Assembly: GCA_012032065.1 (NCBI GenBank)
Contig: JAAURV010000164.1
Span: 1 to 7,026, forward strand
Length of the DNA stretch: 7,026 nt
Direction: 5' to 3'
Source of the DNA: Hyphomicrobiales bacterium
GTDB taxonomy: Bacteria > Pseudomonadota > Alphaproteobacteria > Rhizobiales > Aestuariivirgaceae
A program made the position numbers and the translations under genes. Under the pieces are notes generated by a model, which saw nothing but the letters and a program-made list of their open reading frames with translations, ran no database searches and had not been told where the DNA came from. How positions within the stretch are numbered: position 1 is the first letter of the stretch; every line of letters begins with the position of its first letter. Of this stretch, positions 4,709 to 7,026 are shown in pieces.

Positions 4709-7026
4709 CTAGAATTTTCCGATGGCGTTCAGGAACACGCCGTGATCGTCGTAAGTGAGATCCGACAGATCGTCCGAGAAGTTGCCGAAGTTGTAGCCCA
4801 CGCCGATCTTGAAGTTCTCGCCGACGTGGCGATAGACAGCCGCCAGAAGTCCGAGGTCCGCGGTATCGGCATCTTGCGTCCAAAGCACCCGGCCTTCGAT
4901 CAATGCGTCCCAGTTTTCGACGACGTGGAAATCCGCGCGGACGATGGCCAGATGCGCGGACGCCTCTTCCCAGCCTCCGCCGCCCGAGCGGTCCTTGGTT
5001 TCGCCGATGCGGAAGCCATACTTGCCGCCGATCGTCAGCATGCGCGTGACATCGTAGCTCACATCGACAGATGCGATGTGCGTGCGCTGCGCCGGGCCCA
5101 GCGTCGTGCCGTTGACCGTGACCTGATCCGGTCCCGGATAGTCGTAAAGGAAGCTGTACTTGAACAGCGCGTTGAGTTTGTCGTTGTCGACGGGACGATA
5201 CGCAAACCCGAGCGAGGCTTCGGCGTATCGTCCGTCTCTCGATGTCGTGGTCGAGTCGGTGAGCACCAGGTCGGCGTTCGCCAGCAGCTTCCAGTCGTCC
5301 GAGATCGAAAGGCTGAGGCCCGCGTCGAGCAAATAGCTATCCGCGTCCCTCGTATCGTCGCCGGAATCCTCGAAGCGCAACTCGCCCTTTATATGACCGT
5401 CGATGCCGTCCGGCCCCCGATAGCCCAAGCCAAGCGAGATTGCGGTGCGTTCGAAGTCGCTGTTTTTCAGACCGGTCGCGGAGTTGATGGAGTCATCCTC
5501 GATCGTCCCCATTTCTAGCCCGCCGGTGATGCTCCATAACGCATCGGGCGTATACTTCACACCATAGGTTTGCGTGAGCGAGCGGCGCTCGCCGAAGAGA
5601 TCGTAACCGTCTTCCGCGAAGACCGACCATTCGTCGTTGAAGCGATGACGGGCGCCGGCGACAATGCCACCAACGTCCGTTCCGTTCAGGTCATAGGGCC
5701 ATGACGCCAGCCCATCGCGATCGGGATCGAGGCGGTACCCGATGTAGTAGTGCTGATCTGCTGTCGGATCATAGTTGATCGCAGCCAGCGCACCCCAGCC
5801 AAGAGAGCCATAGGACACTTCGCCCGCAAGGCTGACTTTCTCGGTGACCTGGAACTCGGCTCCAACGCCGCCACGATCGTTTCTGCGGCGGTCGCCACTT
5901 CTGGCAACGGTGGCTTGGCCGAAGGTGTAGACCTTGGTTTCTTCGTTCGGTTCGTAGGTGAGCCGCACGCCGACATCGGTGCGCGATCCGTCATCATCAT
6001 CGGTGCTGCCCGCATTGCGCGCGAGCGAGTGCTTGACTCCGGGCGACAGCGTCCAGCGGTCATCGAGCTCGATGTGGGCTTCCGCGTTCAGCAATCTGTC
6101 GCGTTTGCCGGCGCGGTCGGAGAATTCGGAGTAACCGGTCTTGACCGTGACCCTGTCCGTCAACTCGACATCCGCCTTAACACCCCAGAGTTCTTCGGTG
6201 ATGGCGATCTGACGCTGATATGACGAGAAGCCCTTCTCGCTTTTCTCATAGAACGCCTCGAGATCGCCTTTCACCTTGCCATCCGTGAGATCTTCAAGTC
6301 CAACCCGGGCTCTGGCGCGATAGGCATACGCGGCCTTTCCCGCGACACCCGCGGACGGAGTGTCCGATATTGTGAGGCCACCATCGGCGGAAGACGAGCG
6401 TCCAAATCCTGGACCTTTCGTGCGCGCAACTTCGACTTCGACGAAAGTGCGCTCGGAGTGGCGCAAAACCACGTCGGCCCCAACCATCTCCTGATCGGCG
6501 GCTCCGGTCTTCTCGACCGCCGCCGTGCCACCCACCCGCACATGTTCGCCAAGCCATTGCTGCAAGCGGCCGCCATACGAGTAGCCTTTTACGTCAGTGG
6601 TTGCCGGCGTATATTCGTAGTTGACGATCAGGAAGACATCGTTGCCAGAGAGCGCGCCGCTTCCGACAACATCACCGTTGCCCGCGGTCGAGCTCAATGG
6701 ACGCTGCAAAATAATCAAGCCCTGGACGTAATCGATCTCGTAGTCGTGGCCGTAGCGCAGCGCGCGGCGCTCGAGCACGCGGCCGGTCACGCGATCGCGG
6801 ATTTCGAGATTTACGGTTTCGGAGCCAATCGTCACGTCCTGGTACTTCAGGAAGTAAGCCGAGCCGCCCGTGCCTCTCAGCACATCCCTTTGCGGCAGCG
6901 TTCCGGGTTGCGCGGCGAAGACGCTGACTTCGGTCTTGCGCTCGCCGAACTCGGTTGTTTTTCCGAACGGTAGATGGCGTTGGCGCCATAAAGCGCGCGT
7001 TCGTTGCGCAGGAATTCGGTGCCGGT
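4709..7026 (-). CDS. Giant outer-membrane beta-barrel protein, C-terminal part, one frameshift
   Basis: About 770 residues of a larger exported protein whose N-terminus lies beyond the window. The long uninterrupted stretch runs from 6883 to the TAG at 4709. Counting from the GTG at 6883, residues 11-63 form a compact domain (FLKYQDVTIGSETVNLEIRD, GHDYEIDYVQGLIILQRPL) that I recall next to barrels in large surface proteins, some annotated as DUF11-like. From about residue 98 the sequence is a long series of alternating polar/hydrophobic strands with aromatic girdles and Asp/Gly-rich turns (such as DDDDGS and DPDRDG). It ends in GVFLNAIGKF, with the terminal Phe expected of a BAM-assembled outer-membrane barrel. 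Upstream, the first 60-odd bases read TGTEFLRNERALYGANAIYR in another frame. One extra base in the T run at 6958-6962 joins this to KTTEFGERKTEVSVFAA. Function unknown: adhesin, transporter and structural surface roles are all possible. Confident as a barrel, not as a named family. Confidence 0.75.
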   Translation of the reverse strand, partial: RHRIPAQRTRALWRQRHLPFGKTTEFGERKTEVSVFAAQPGTLPQRDVLRGTGGSAYFLKYQDVTIGSETVNLEIRDRVTGRVLERRALRYGHDYEIDYVQGLIILQRPLSSTAGNGDVVGSGALSGNDVFLIVNYEYTPATTDVKGYSYGGRLQQWLGEHVRVGGTAAVEKTGAADQEMVGADVVLRHSERTFVEVEVARTKGPGFGRSSSADGGLTISDTPSAGVAGKAAYAYRARARVGLEDLTDGKVKGDLEAFYEKSEKGFSSYQRQIAITEELWGVKADVELTDRVTVKTGYSEFSDRAGKRDRLLNAEAHIELDDRWTLSPGVKHSLARNAGSTDDDDGSRTDVGVRLTYEPNEETKVYTFGQATVARSGDRRRNDRGGVGAEFQVTEKVSLAGEVSYGSLGWGALAAINYDPTADQHYYIGYRLDPDRDGLASWPYDLNGTDVGGIVAGARHRFNDEWSVFAEDGYDLFGERRSLTQTYGVKYTPDALWSITGGLEMGTIEDDSINSATGLKNSDFERTAISLGLGYRGPDGIDGHIKGELRFEDSGDDTRDADSYLLDAGLSLSISDDWKLLANADLVLTDSTTTSRDGRYAEASLGFAYRPVDNDKLNALFKYSFLYDYPGPDQVTVNGTTLGPAQRTHIASVDVSYDVTRMLTIGGKYGFRIGETKDRSGGGGWEEASAHLAIVRADFHVVENWDALIEGRVLWTQDADTADLGLLAAVYRHVGENFKIGVGYNFGNFSDDLSDLTYDDHGVFLNAIGKF

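Noticed and set aside
4691..5518. Open frame of 275 codons on the + strand opposite the barrel gene
   Set aside because: Val/Arg/Asp-rich shadow of the barrel coding sequence, with no recognisable protein features.
6672..6989. Open frame of 105 codons on the - strand at the right edge
   Set aside because: It begins inside the upstream frame of the barrel gene and reads Arg-rich sequence; it exists only because of the frame shift at 6958-6962.

Overview
The window is GC-rich and gene-dense, and looks like chromosomal DNA from an alphaproteobacterium. A member of the Hyphomicrobiales (Rhizobiales) seems most likely from the style of the glucose-6-phosphate isomerase and the DUF1330 protein, but that placement is inference from protein character and not from a marker gene. 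No RNA gene, CRISPR array, insertion sequence or integration site is visible. The longest stretch without a gene is about 140 bases.

Left part, + strand (1-1858): the 3' end of a DUF1330 gene is followed 10 bases later by pgi (glucose-6-phosphate isomerase). The two are probably co-transcribed. Both reading frames are broken. The DUF1330 frame shifts once in an A/T run near 29-32. pgi shifts three or four times between about 978 and 1147, although protein similarity continues across every break and the three catalytic residues survive.

Middle, - strand (1870-4569): read in the direction of transcription, a DJ-1/PfpI-family protein is followed after 7 bases by a small flavin reductase-domain protein, and then after 74 bases by sdaA (single-chain iron-sulfur L-serine ammonia-lyase). 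They could form one operon. All three frames are intact. sdaA and pgi converge, with only 11 bases between their stop codons. A region of about 140 bases upstream of the DJ-1 gene carries a spaced 8-bp inverted repeat and two small hairpins.

Right part, - strand (4709-7026): the C-terminal 770 or so residues of a very large exported protein. A folded periplasmic-type domain is followed by a long outer-membrane beta-barrel that ends in Phe. Its frame also shifts once, in a five-base T run at 6958-6962.

The genes do not form an evident single pathway: central carbon metabolism (Pgi), serine catabolism to pyruvate (SdaA), a probable stress or redox pair (DJ-1 and flavin reductase) and a surface protein. 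I found no convincing undescribed system. The two points most worth following are the indels, several of them in homopolymers, which suggest sequence error and affect every partial or broken gene here, and the poorly characterised giant barrel protein.
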